Source of the DNA: Lacrimispora celerecrescens
GTDB taxonomy: Bacteria > Bacillota > Clostridia > Lachnospirales > Lachnospiraceae
Direction: 5' to 3'
Length of the DNA stretch: 64,000 nucleotides
Assembly: GCF_000732605.1 (NCBI RefSeq)
Contig: NZ_JPME01000014.1
Coordinates: 97,450-161,449 of the forward strand
The notes beneath the pieces were generated by a model, which saw only the letters and a list, made by a program, of their open reading frames with translations, was not told the origin of the DNA and did not search any database. A program made the position numbers and the translations under genes. This document shows, piece after piece, positions 1-7,516 of the stretch. The first letter of the stretch is position 1. Each line of letters opens with the position of its first letter.

Positions 1-59
1 CCGTTTTCATTGAAGATCTGTGTCATTCCGACCTTGGTAGCTAAAATACCCTTCTTCAT
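1..59 (-). CDS. rplC: 50S ribosomal protein L3, N-terminal fragment (window edge)
   Basis: Only the first 19 complete codons lie inside the window. They read MKKGILATKVGMTQIFNEN, the conserved amino end of ribosomal protein L3, which binds near the 3' end of 23S rRNA and nucleates 50S assembly. An AGGAGG site sits just upstream of the ATG. It follows rpsJ on the same strand, the standard order of the S10 operon, which therefore continues past the left edge. The gene is cut by the window, not truncated in the genome as far as can be seen. Confidence 0.93.
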   Translation of the reverse strand, partial: MKKGILATKVGMTQIFNEN

Positions 60-249
60 GTTTTTACCTCCTGTTTGTTAATTCTACAGCGGATTGCTTT
101 CGCAATCATCCTAGAACAGTCCAATATACGTGGAACACTATGACTCCGCCTGGCGGAGATGTTGATTCCTTACAGGAAAAAGTGTTGCTTCTATATTAAA
201 ACCCTTCAGGACATGCATGGAATACTTTCCACAATGTTTTGGATGAAGA
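60..249 (-). other. rpsJ-rplC intergenic spacer with two small hairpins
   Basis: This 190-base gap is long for neighbouring ribosomal genes. It holds a GATTGC/GCAATC stem near 92-107 and a CTCCGC/GCGGAG stem near 144-158. They could be mRNA-processing or translational-control structures, but no specific regulator is identifiable. Confidence 0.4.
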
Positions 250-567
250 TTATTTGTTCTTCATCTTGATATCGATGTACACACCTGCCGGCATTTCCAG
301 TCTGGATAATGCATCAACAGTCTTCTGGCTTGGTGTAATGATATCAATGAGTCTCTTATGCGTTCTCTGCTCGAACTGCTCTCTTGAATCTTTGTACTTG
401 TGAACCGCTCTTAAGATGGTTACCACTTCCTTCTTGGTTGGTAACGGCACCGGTCCGCTCACTTTTGATCCTGTCTTTTTTACAGTGTCGATGATTTTGC
501 CCGCAGACTGATCAACCAACTGATGATCATACGCTTTTAATGTGATTCTCATTACTTGACTTGCCAT
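250..567 (-). CDS. rpsJ: 30S ribosomal protein S10
   Basis: First gene of the S10 operon. It encodes the small-subunit protein S10, which also partners NusB in antitermination in other bacteria. The 105-residue product starts [17 protein letters not shown] and contains the family core around [11 protein letters not shown]. The reading frame is open 87 bases further upstream, but this ATG has a GGAGGCGAC ribosome site at normal distance and matches the usual S10 amino end and length of about 102-105. A sigma-A-like promoter lies about 100 bases upstream. Confidence 0.96.
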   Translation of the reverse strand: MASQVMRITLKAYDHQLVDQSAGKIIDTVKKTGSKVSGPVPLPTKKEVVTILRAVHKYKDSREQFEQRTHKRLIDIITPSQKTVDALSRLEMPAGVYIDIKMKNK

Positions 568-665
568 AAAAAAAGTCGCCTCCTTTTCGCACTTAGTAGA
601 AGTACGACAAGCGGTGACTGTACACGTTCCCGTGTGTGTCATCAAAGACCCCACACTGACTTCCT

Positions 666-695
666 ATTATAATAAACAGGATTTTAAATTGTACA
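666..695 (-). promoter_or_regulatory. Promoter of the S10 operon
   Basis: On the minus strand there is a perfect TATAAT -10 at 666-671 and a weak -35 (TGTACA, 690-695) with 18-base spacing. It lies about 100 bases upstream of rpsJ. The leader and the remaining sequence up to 830 (568-665 and 696-830) show no further gene. Existence of a promoter here agrees with rpsJ being detached from tuf in this genome. Confidence 0.55.
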
Positions 696-833
696 GTGAC
701 TTGTCGCCAGTTTCCTAACTTGACATTCGCTCCACGGAAAACCTGCTTTTATAAGCAGCAACCTCACGTTTCACAGCTATCATGCCACAGCCTTTGTATA
801 TTAACATATTTTTTTTTTACATTGCAAGCACTT

Positions 834-879
834 TTTTTCAAAAAAATGGCGCAAAATCTGATTTTCCAGGTTTTGCGCC
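834..879 (-). terminator. Intrinsic terminator of the cell-wall-binding repeat gene
   Basis: A perfect 9-base inverted repeat GGCGCAAAA/TTTTGCGCC (848-856 and 871-879) is followed, reading the minus strand, by a run of seven T. It sits 17 bases beyond the stop codon of the gene at 896-2248. Confidence 0.9.
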
Positions 880-895
880 TTTGCTCGTTCTTTTT

Positions 896-2248
896 CTAAT
901 TCCAGATCGGTTCTGTAGGGGTTCTGCCTTCTCCGCTTGGATTTTCGTCATCCACTTTTAATAAATTTCCATTGCTTCCGGTCTTATATTTTACACCATC
1001 AGAGTTCTTTACCGTTGTATTTTTGGATACCTTACCGGAAGTGTTTACCACATAGGTGGTAGTGGTGCTTCCTGTAGGAATGGCAATGGCCTCATATTTC
1101 GTTCCTTCATCCGCACATTGAAGCTTGCCCATATAATAAAGGTAACTATCTTTAACACCGGTATAACCGCGGCCGCTGTCGCTGAAATAATAGGTAGCTT
1201 CGCTGCCGTCACCTTCAATTACCTTTACCCTGCCCTTCTGCATGGTGCTGGTCTTCTTATCTCCAAAATAGAATGCCGTATATTCTGATGTATTTCCAAT
1301 CATCACCTTCTGCAGTCCATAGACAGGATTACCAAGGTTATTAAACAGATAGGTCTTGTCATTAATTTTATTTATATTCTGTGTGCTGGCGTTTCCTTCT
1401 TTCGGACCGGTCTTTGGAATTCCTGAACTTGAGAAATAAAACCATTCTACACTCTCTTCATAACCAGAAAGATCCTGAGGCGGTTCCACGGAATACCAAC
1501 CCACTCTCAGCTTACCGTTGCTGTCATAATACTTATAATTTTGGATCTCATACTCCGCATTTTCAACTCCAACGTTCTTCCAACCAGTCTGAAGCGCTCC
1601 ATCTGAGTCAAAGCAGTAAGCGACACCGTCAATCTTATAGGTAGCATAATCCCCTGACGTATCCTTTGGAACATACTTTTTACCGCTGTCATTAAAATAA
1701 TACCATGACTTTCCGTCGTCATTATCCCCTGGAGTGACACGGTCCTCATAATCATTACCGCTCGGTGAAAAAAGCTTCTGCCAGCCGGTACGCATAGCTC
1801 CGTCTGTTCCGCAATAATACATGTCATCAAGGACCCAGCCGGTCTGCATCTCACCGTTCGGATCAAAATAATACCATTTGTTATTGATCTTAGACCAGTT
1901 ATCCATAATAGCTTTTCCGCTGCTGCCGAAATAATACCACTTATACTGGGAACTGCCTGAATCCTGAAACTTCATCCATTTATCCGTAACCAGAATTCCG
2001 TTAGAGTCCATATAGTAGGTATTTTCCACCCATGTATTTACGGACATCTCGCCATAAGTATTTAAATAACGCCAAAGGTTGTCCGCTCCCTTTTTCCAGG
2101 TGTTCGTCACCTTATTCCCGCTTGTATCATAATAAACCCAAGTGCTTCCAGACTGAGCCCAACCTTCCGCTGCATAAGACTCCACAGATGCGGCACCAAC
2201 TGTCAACATGGCGGTAACTGCCAGCATGATGAGACCTTTTCTTTTCAT
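896..2248 (-). CDS. Secreted cell-wall/choline-binding repeat protein
   Basis: A 450-residue secreted protein. Residues 1-27 form a signal peptide (MKRKG, hydrophobic core, cleavage after ESYAA). The rest is a string of roughly 20-residue aromatic/Gly repeats of the type W-x-Y-Y/F-x-x-x-G, characteristic of the cell-wall-binding (CW_binding_1, choline- or glucan-binding) family. No enzymatic domain is visible, so it is probably a surface protein held non-covalently on wall polymers. Start supported by AAGGAGTG. It stands alone with its own promoter and terminator. A paralogue lies at 40198-41922. Ligand and role are unknown. Confidence 0.85.
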   Translation of the reverse strand: MKRKGLIMLAVTAMLTVGAASVESYAAEGWAQSGSTWVYYDTSGNKVTNTWKKGADNLWRYLNTYGEMSVNTWVENTYYMDSNGILVTDKWMKFQDSGSSQYKWYYFGSSGKAIMDNWSKINNKWYYFDPNGEMQTGWVLDDMYYCGTDGAMRTGWQKLFSPSGNDYEDRVTPGDNDDGKSWYYFNDSGKKYVPKDTSGDYATYKIDGVAYCFDSDGALQTGWKNVGVENAEYEIQNYKYYDSNGKLRVGWYSVEPPQDLSGYEESVEWFYFSSSGIPKTGPKEGNASTQNINKINDKTYLFNNLGNPVYGLQKVMIGNTSEYTAFYFGDKKTSTMQKGRVKVIEGDGSEATYYFSDSGRGYTGVKDSYLYYMGKLQCADEGTKYEAIAIPTGSTTTTYVVNTSGKVSKNTTVKNSDGVKYKTGSNGNLLKVDDENPSGEGRTPTEPIWN

Positions 2249-2289
2249 ATCTTCACTCCTTACAGGGATTTCCTTTTTTGCTATAATTT

Positions 2290-2318
2290 ATTTTAACAAT
2301 TAATCTCAGATTATTCAA
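2290..2318 (-). promoter_or_regulatory. Promoter of the cell-wall-binding repeat gene
   Basis: Minus-strand TTGAAT (2313-2318), 17-base spacer, TAAAAT (2290-2295). It lies about 40 bases upstream of the start codon. Confidence 0.6.
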
Positions 2319-2414
2319 CTGTTTTAATCTTTCAATTCTATTACGAAATTATTTCCCTTGTCTTTTCTGTATTTTTAACTATTATTAACTCGATTAAAAA
2401 CAGGCAAACGAACA

Positions 2415-2446
2415 GGACTGAATCCTGTTAAAACAGAATTCAGTCC
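2415..2446 (-). terminator. Hairpin downstream of the Cys/Asn-rich miniprotein gene
   Basis: Inverted repeat GGACTGAAT/ATTCAGTCC (2415-2423, 2438-2446) lies 39 bases past the stop of the small gene on the minus strand. The following T tract is interrupted (TGTTCGTTTGCC then TTTTT), so termination is likely but may be inefficient. Confidence 0.5.
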
Positions 2447-2484
2447 CTTTAAGTTGCTTAAGTTAAAAGACTCAGCCATTCTTA

Positions 2485-2697
2485 TTAAAACCAATTGCAG
2501 CCATTGTTCCAGCCCCAGTTACCGCAGCAGCGATTGCAGCGGTTGCAGCAGCCCCGATTGCAGCAACCTCTATTACATCCATCATTCCAGCCCCAGTTGC
2601 AGCCATTGTTCCAGCCCCAATTACATCGGTTGCAGCATCTATTATTCCAGCCGCAACCACAGTTACTAGCAGAAAAGCCTATATTAAAACAGCACAT
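2485..2697 (-). CDS. Cys/Asn/Trp/Gly-rich repetitive miniprotein
   Basis: A 70-residue protein with about 17 cysteines, built from short repeats such as CNWGWNNG, CNRGCC and CNRCN. There is no signal peptide or membrane segment. The ATG at 2697 is preferred over the in-frame ATG five codons earlier because GAGGTG lies eight bases upstream of it. A promoter-like TATAAT (about 2727) and a downstream hairpin frame the gene. The other frames over this DNA are also open because of the repeat, but lack these signals. Small Cys-rich proteins of spore formers have similar composition and sometimes carry chorion-like names. Metal binding, a spore-layer role or a peptide product are all possible; none is shown. 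Confidence 0.6.
   Translation of the reverse strand: MCCFNIGFSASNCGCGWNNRCCNRCNWGWNNGCNWGWNDGCNRGCCNRGCCNRCNRCCGNWGWNNGCNWF
2490..2665. repeat. Tandem-like short repeats inside the miniprotein gene
   Basis: The DNA repeats variants of a 21-base unit (ATTCCAGCCCCAGTTGCAGCC, plus strand) and of TTGCAGC. These encode the CNWGWN and CNR units. Such DNA is prone to length change by slippage. Confidence 0.7.
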
Positions 2698-2789
2698 AAA
2701 TTTACACCTCATTATCTTAAATTATACTATATTATATAGGACAAAAGACAAGGTGTGAATATTGGCATTTTCCCATCAATTCTCCGTAC

Positions 2790-2818
2790 TTGACGCTCCT
2801 GCCTCTATCCAGTATAAT
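2790..2818 (+). promoter_or_regulatory. Sigma-A promoter of the methyltransferase gene
   Basis: TTGACG (2790-2795), 17-base spacer, TATAAT (2813-2818), pointing toward the gene that starts about 70-90 bases downstream. Confidence 0.8.
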
Positions 2819-2885
2819 CAAGGAAGTTCAAATTTGCCTTTGGCTCATTGAACGGATTATTTGAGAAAACTACTATTAACTATTT

Positions 2886-3773
2886 ATGGAAAGGGCGGCA
2901 CCAATTATGTGGATTGCAGACGGCTGGAAAGATTATGAAGTGATAGACTGTTCAGAAGGAGAAAAGCTTGAACGCTGGGGAAATTATCTCCTTGTACGTC
3001 CTGACCCACAGGTTATCTGGTCCACTCCCAAAACGGAAAAAGGCTGGAAAAGAATGAACGGCCACTACCATCGCAGCGCCAAGGGCGGCGGCGAGTGGGA
3101 ATTCTTTGACCTTCCGGAACAGTGGACAATCAGTTACAGGGATTTAACCTTTCAATTAAAACCCTTCAGCTTTAAGCATACAGGACTTTTTCCAGAACAG
3201 GCAGCAAACTGGGACTGGTTCAGTGAAAAAATAAAGAAGGCCGGACGGCCTGTAAAAGTGCTTAACTTATTCGCCTACACCGGAGGTGCTACTCTGGCAG
3301 CAGCAAAAGCCGGAGCTTCTGTCACTCATGTAGATGCATCTAAGGGTATGGTCGGCTGGGCCAAGGAAAATGCCCGTTCCTCCAATTTAGATTCCGCTTC
3401 CATCCGCTGGATCGTGGATGACTGCGTAAAATTCGTTGAAAGAGAGATCAGAAGGGGAAACCATTACGATGCGATCATTATGGATCCTCCTTCTTATGGA
3501 AGAGGGCCAAAGGGCGAAATCTGGAAAATAGAAGACGCCATTCATCCTCTTGTTCAGCTTTGCGCCCAGCTTTTATCCGATAAACCATTGTTTTTCCTAA
3601 TCAATTCCTACACCACAGGATTAGCCCCTTCTGTATTAACCTACATGATTTCCATCGAGGTAAAACAAAAATACGGCGGCTTCGTTCAGTCCGGTGAAAT
3701 AGGACTTCCGGTCACAAACAGCGGGCTCCTTCTGCCCTGCGGTGCATCAGGAAGATGGTCGGCAGACGCTTAG
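2886..3773 (+). CDS. Class I SAM-dependent methyltransferase (RlmI/RlmL-like)
   Basis: A 295-residue Rossmann-fold methyltransferase. Motif I is LNLFAYTGGATLAAAKAGA, followed by the acidic VDAS that binds the SAM ribose. The catalytic-type motif is DPPSYGRGPKG. This arrangement is typical of the COG1092-like RNA methyltransferases that act on rRNA bases, but the family's N-terminal PUA domain is absent, so the substrate is open. The ATG at 2886 has no good ribosome site. The ATG at 2907 (MWIADGWKDYE) is preceded by AAAGGG and may be the true start. It converges with the acyltransferase gene with eight bases between the two stop codons. Confidence 0.8.
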   Translation: MERAAPIMWIADGWKDYEVIDCSEGEKLERWGNYLLVRPDPQVIWSTPKTEKGWKRMNGHYHRSAKGGGEWEFFDLPEQWTISYRDLTFQLKPFSFKHTGLFPEQAANWDWFSEKIKKAGRPVKVLNLFAYTGGATLAAAKAGASVTHVDASKGMVGWAKENARSSNLDSASIRWIVDDCVKFVEREIRRGNHYDAIIMDPPSYGRGPKGEIWKIEDAIHPLVQLCAQLLSDKPLFFLINSYTTGLAPSVLTYMISIEVKQKYGGFVQSGEIGLPVTNSGLLLPCGASGRWSADA

Positions 3774-3781
3774 AAGCCTTA

Positions 3782-4819
3782 TCAGCGCCCTCCGTTTAAC
3801 AGACACCACAGGCTCGGAAGAAAACGTCTGAAAAACCGGCTGATCTGATAACTGAAGAAAACACAAAAAAGAGGCATAAGCAGAAAAAGCCCAAATGGCA
3901 CTGCTGAAACAGTCGGGAGCAGCAATGCTCCCGTTTTGTTAATAAGCCTCACTATAGCAAAGTGTGTGGCGTACAGAAAAAAATTCTGCTTCATCCATTC
4001 TTTTGCCTCGATCAGATATCTCTCCGGTACCAAAAGCCACAATCCCACTGGTATAAGAAGCCGGAAACATACGTCAGAAGCCGCCATCTCACCTTTGATA
4101 TCTCCCGGAAAATCAACCCAATGAAGAAAAAAGGCTGCCATAATAACTGCGGCACCTGCTTCAAGATATTTTATATTCCAGGACCCTTCTACAATCTTTT
4201 TCCCATGAATTGCGGCAAAAGCCCCGAACGAATAATAAAATAAAGCATCCAGGTTTAAAAAAGGAAGCATGCCTCCCATATAGATTGCAGCCAGAATTCC
4301 TGCAAGAAAAAGGCAGCCTATTTCCTTCCGCTTCACAATGATATAAATAAGGGGAGCCAGAAGGATTAACTGGATCAGCTGGTTTAAATACCAGAATACA
4401 TAGTTATAGGTATAATTAAGGACTGATTCGGCCGCCATGGTAAATGTAAAAGGCACTACTCCCTTTCCAATGACATCTGAAAACACCGGGATCCGGCTCC
4501 CAATGACATATCCAAGATAATAAAGAAAATTCCATACGATATAGGGAACCATGACACTCCGTATTCTGGAATTCCACTTTACCATGAGGCGATCCAGTGT
4601 AAAGCCGCGAAAGAACAGATAGGAGGAAATCAGGAAGAACCCCGGTACGGCAATCTGTGCCACCGTGCCTCCTAAAAACCGTTCCATCCAGTCTGTCTTA
4701 TAAGCCAGTTTTGTGCTGCCAAGGAACAGCACCGCATTGTAAGAGTGAACCCATATGACCAGAAAACTATATAGAAATGTAAACCATGTAATCTTATTTC
4801 GAAAATATTTTTCTTCCAT
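3782..4819 (-). CDS. Acyltransferase-3 family membrane protein
   Basis: About 345 residues with around ten hydrophobic segments. It opens MEEKYFRNKITWFTFLYSFL and has the conserved HSYNAV region of the acyltransferase-3 (OafA/YrhL/OpgC) superfamily. These integral membrane enzymes O-acylate sugars, usually of wall or exported polysaccharides. The start at 4819 is chosen because GAGGG lies five bases before it; the frame stays open eight codons upstream but without such a site. The acceptor substrate cannot be told. Confidence 0.78.
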   Translation of the reverse strand: MEEKYFRNKITWFTFLYSFLVIWVHSYNAVLFLGSTKLAYKTDWMERFLGGTVAQIAVPGFFLISSYLFFRGFTLDRLMVKWNSRIRSVMVPYIVWNFLYYLGYVIGSRIPVFSDVIGKGVVPFTFTMAAESVLNYTYNYVFWYLNQLIQLILLAPLIYIIVKRKEIGCLFLAGILAAIYMGGMLPFLNLDALFYYSFGAFAAIHGKKIVEGSWNIKYLEAGAAVIMAAFFLHWVDFPGDIKGEMAASDVCFRLLIPVGLWLLVPERYLIEAKEWMKQNFFLYATHFAIVRLINKTGALLLPTVSAVPFGLFLLMPLFCVFFSYQISRFFRRFLPSLWCLLNGGR

Positions 4820-4978
4820 GTGAGCCCTCCCTCCTCTCTGCATTTTTATATTTTATCACAGGACAAGAAGCTTTATCAAACTATTTTCATCAAAATAATT
4901 TTGACTAGTCAATCCGAATGATGTAATATTTTTACATTTTTTGCATTTTTTTTCAAACATACTGCGTAGAGTATATGA

Positions 4979-4984
4979 TATAAT
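4979..4984 (+). promoter_or_regulatory. -10 box upstream of the subtilase gene
   Basis: A TATAAT lies 45 bases before the start codon in an AT-rich stretch. I see no good -35 at the normal distance, so this is a partial promoter call. An AAGGAG ribosome site follows near 5016. Confidence 0.45.
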
Positions 4985-5029
4985 AGGAGCACTTTCAATG
5001 ATTGCTTTATATATAAGGAGATAGAAACC

Positions 5030-6322
5030 ATGAAAAAAACAACTCGCGCTGCCTGTCTGATCCTAGTCCTACTTCTTGCAGGCTTGCCCCTCTTTGGCGG
5101 CCCGGCTGCTGGAAAAGGCACTGAATCGACCAGAACCAGCGCACTTTTAGCACATTCTTCAGACAGCGGACAAGCACTGCATACTCTGGCCCTTGGTCCC
5201 GGCCTTATAAACTTATCCCCCGCGGATGAATTTTCCACTTACCAGTGGGGACTAAAAAATGACGGGGAATTTCGTCTTATAGAGCTAAAATCCAAATTTA
5301 AATCCATTGATAATATTTATGATGGACGGAATTCAAAAGACGGTACCATGAAGCCCGGTCCCGGAGACTATGAATCTACAGTGATCGGTGCTGTCACTGG
5401 AATCGATATTAACATACAGCCTGCATGGAAGCTTTATGATCAGGCTGAGAGCAAGCGCTCTGTCATTGTCGCCATCATCGATACCGGCATTGATATCAAC
5501 CACCTGGAGCTTAAAGATGCCATCTGGACCAATCCCGGCGAGATTGATGGGGATGGAATTGATAATGACGGCGACGGGTATGTAGATGATATTCATGGCT
5601 GGAATTTTTATTCCGGAAACAACCAGGTCTTCACAGGCAGCGAGGACAGCCATGGAACCCATGCAGCAGGAACCATCAGCGCCGCCAGGGGAGCCTACGG
5701 CATTGCCGGGATCACGGATAATAACTACATAAAGATCATGCCTTTAAAGGCCCTGGGAGGCGAAGACGGACTGGGATCCCCGGAAGCGGTGATCCAGGCG
5801 ATCCATTATGCCGAGGCACACGGCGCTTCCATCTGCAACTTAAGCATGGGAACCAATGCCTACAGCGAAGAACTGGCCCAGACCATGAAAAATTCCAGCA
5901 TGCTGTTTGTGGTATCCTGCGGTAACGGCGGGGTCTCCGGACTTGGATATGATACAGATATCTACCCTGTTTATCCGGCTTCCCTTCCCTATGACAACAT
6001 AATCTCCGTAGCAAACCTCATGTTTGACGGGACCTTAAGCAGTGATTCCAACTATGGCGCAACCAGCGTTGATATAGCCGCCCCAGGCAGCTACATTTTA
6101 AGCACTGTTCCAGGTAATGCCTACGGTTTTATGAGCGGCACTTCCATGGCAGCCCCCATGGTAACTGGTGTAGCCGCCATGCTCTATTCTTACAGGCAGG
6201 ACATCTCCCTGTCTGATGTTAAAACGATTCTTTTAAATTCCAGCCGGAAGCTGGATACCCTAACCGGAAAGATGGTGAGCGGAGGACTCCTAGACGCATA
6301 CGGAGCCCTAACTTCACGATAG
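5030..6322 (+). CDS. Secreted subtilisin-like serine protease (S8 family)
   Basis: A 430-residue exported protease. Residues 1-28 are a signal peptide. A propeptide-like region is followed by the catalytic triad: Asp151 in AIIDTGID, His208 in DSHGTHAAG and Ser372 in SGTSMAAPM. Asn in SCGNGG supplies the oxyanion hole. An Asp/Gly-rich loop at about 172-187 (DGDGIDNDGDGYVDD) looks like a calcium site. No sortase signal or wall-binding domain is present, so it is probably released. Start fixed by AAGGAG. It stands alone, downstream of an AT-rich promoter region and upstream of an unusual set of hairpins. Confidence 0.92.
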   Translation: MKKTTRAACLILVLLLAGLPLFGGPAAGKGTESTRTSALLAHSSDSGQALHTLALGPGLINLSPADEFSTYQWGLKNDGEFRLIELKSKFKSIDNIYDGRNSKDGTMKPGPGDYESTVIGAVTGIDINIQPAWKLYDQAESKRSVIVAIIDTGIDINHLELKDAIWTNPGEIDGDGIDNDGDGYVDDIHGWNFYSGNNQVFTGSEDSHGTHAAGTISAARGAYGIAGITDNNYIKIMPLKALGGEDGLGSPEAVIQAIHYAEAHGASICNLSMGTNAYSEELAQTMKNSSMLFVVSCGNGGVSGLGYDTDIYPVYPASLPYDNIISVANLMFDGTLSSDSNYGATSVDIAAPGSYILSTVPGNAYGFMSGTSMAAPMVTGVAAMLYSYRQDISLSDVKTILLNSSRKLDTLTGKMVSGGLLDAYGALTSR

Positions 6323-6335
6323 CAACGAGCAATGC

Positions 6336-6400
6336 GAAATAAGACAGAAGAAGATTTTTATTGTGCTTGCACATAAGAAAATCTTCTTCTGTCTTATTTC
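6336..6400. repeat. Long, almost perfect hairpin
   Basis: Arms 6336-6358 and 6378-6400 are a perfect 23-base inverted repeat (starting GAAATAAGACAGAAG). The 19-base loop itself folds (GTGC-TT-GCAC), so nearly all 65 bases can form a single stem. It lies just after the protease stop codon. No T run follows on either strand, which is unlike a textbook terminator, though it may stop transcription from both sides. Confidence 0.85.
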
Positions 6401-6418
6401 ATAGGGCGAATGCCCGTG

Positions 6419-6447
6419 AGCCAGCGGATCTGCAAGATTCGCTGGCT
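6419..6447. terminator. Second hairpin between protease and mupG
   Basis: Arms AGCCAGCGGATCT and AGATTCGCTGGCT pair over 13 bases with one mismatch around a three-base loop. It lies 17 bases beyond the mupG stop on the minus strand. A smaller GGGC-GAAT-GCCC stem separates it from the long hairpin. No T tract is present, so the terminator role is inferred from position. Confidence 0.5.
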
Positions 6448-6463
6448 GCACTGCGGACTTCAC

Positions 6464-7516
6464 CTACAATATTAATTTCACTCCAAGCCCCTTCTGAACA
6501 TAGGGCAAATATTTTATATGAGAGTCATGAACCTGTCCAATGATATTTACTCTATCCTCTCCAGGCAGATCAACTCTGGCGATTTCAAGTTCTCCCATAT
6601 ACCTTAAATAATTTTCATTAGAAATGCAGATACTTCCCTGCTTCCTTACTTGTGACTGATTCTCATGATCCGGTTTAATGTTCCGATCGTACTGTCTTGA
6701 TTCCTGGGAACGGATAACATATTCGCTGGAATCCGGTCTGTCATGATGAATGATGTCTCTTACAAATTCATAGGTAGAAAGTATGTCTGCCTTAAGTTCC
6801 ACATAATCATGGCTTAAGCATTGAATATCCTTCCAGTCCTTTTCCTCCACATCCACATCACCAATCAGCACCACATCACAGAACCCGTCATAGAAGAGCT
6901 CCAGCATGTTCAAAAGCACCTGGTCTTTCCTCTCCCGGTGTTCTTCCACCGTGGGAAGACCTTCAAACAAGGGGCCTCTCAGCTCCAGATTCCCAGGCAC
7001 AAATGCCATGGTAGTAAAACCAAGATATTGAAGCCTCTGATTCATTTCCTTTGTCCGTTTCAGAGACAAGGCGGTGAACTGCTTTGGATAAAAGTTATGG
7101 CATGCTGCAAATCTGGTAAAATCTGCCCCATACTTTTTCCACTCTAAAAGTTCCTCCTCCATAATGGTGGAGGCATTAAATACCACATAAAAATCCTTTG
7201 AAATCTCTACCGTCTCTTTTGCATCAAAGCCATAATCAAGGCGGACATGGGTGATTCCAAGCTCCTTTAACTCTGCAATGCTATCTGTTTCAAACTTTTC
7301 CAGGGTTTCCGGGCCCACATCTACAATGAGATTTAAGCCACCTTCCCTGCACATGCTCAGAAGCTTAAGTACATCCGAACGGTAATCGATTCCTGTTTCT
7401 TCTGGAATGTGGAGTGAAGTAAATGCATACTTCACTCCGCTCTTTATCGCTTTCTTTATTAAGCGTTCATTCTTTTCCATTCCACTTGAAAAATAGATTG
7501 AAATTCCTGTATTCAT
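6464..7516 (-). CDS. mupG: MupG-type 6-phospho-N-acetylmuramidase (DUF871)
   Basis: 350 residues, TIM-barrel DUF871/MupG family, starting MNTGISIYFSSG. Characterised members cleave MurNAc-6-phosphate-GlcNAc taken up by a PTS, giving MurNAc-6P for MurQ. Conserved patches include TSLHIPEE, the Asp/Tyr segment VRLDYGFDA, the acidic segment VLIGDVDV and FVPGNLELRGP. The start codon touches the murP stop codon (TAAATG), and GGAG inside the murP end serves as its ribosome site, so the two are translationally coupled. It is the last gene of the murR-murQ-murP-mupG operon. Confidence 0.88.
   Translation of the reverse strand: MNTGISIYFSSGMEKNERLIKKAIKSGVKYAFTSLHIPEETGIDYRSDVLKLLSMCREGGLNLIVDVGPETLEKFETDSIAELKELGITHVRLDYGFDAKETVEISKDFYVVFNASTIMEEELLEWKKYGADFTRFAACHNFYPKQFTALSLKRTKEMNQRLQYLGFTTMAFVPGNLELRGPLFEGLPTVEEHRERKDQVLLNMLELFYDGFCDVVLIGDVDVEEKDWKDIQCLSHDYVELKADILSTYEFVRDIIHHDRPDSSEYVIRSQESRQYDRNIKPDHENQSQVRKQGSICISNENYLRYMGELEIARVDLPGEDRVNIIGQVHDSHIKYLPYVQKGLGVKLIL

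Noticed and set aside
2454..2758. Several overlapping open frames on both strands, Ser/Cys/Pro-rich or Ala/Gly-rich
   Set aside because: They come from the repeated codons of the Cys/Asn-rich gene. Only the minus-strand frame ending at 2485 has a promoter-like -10, a GAGGTG site and a hairpin.
4909..5238. 109-codon minus-strand frame over the start of the protease gene
   Set aside because: It lacks a ribosome site and covers the protease promoter and signal peptide.
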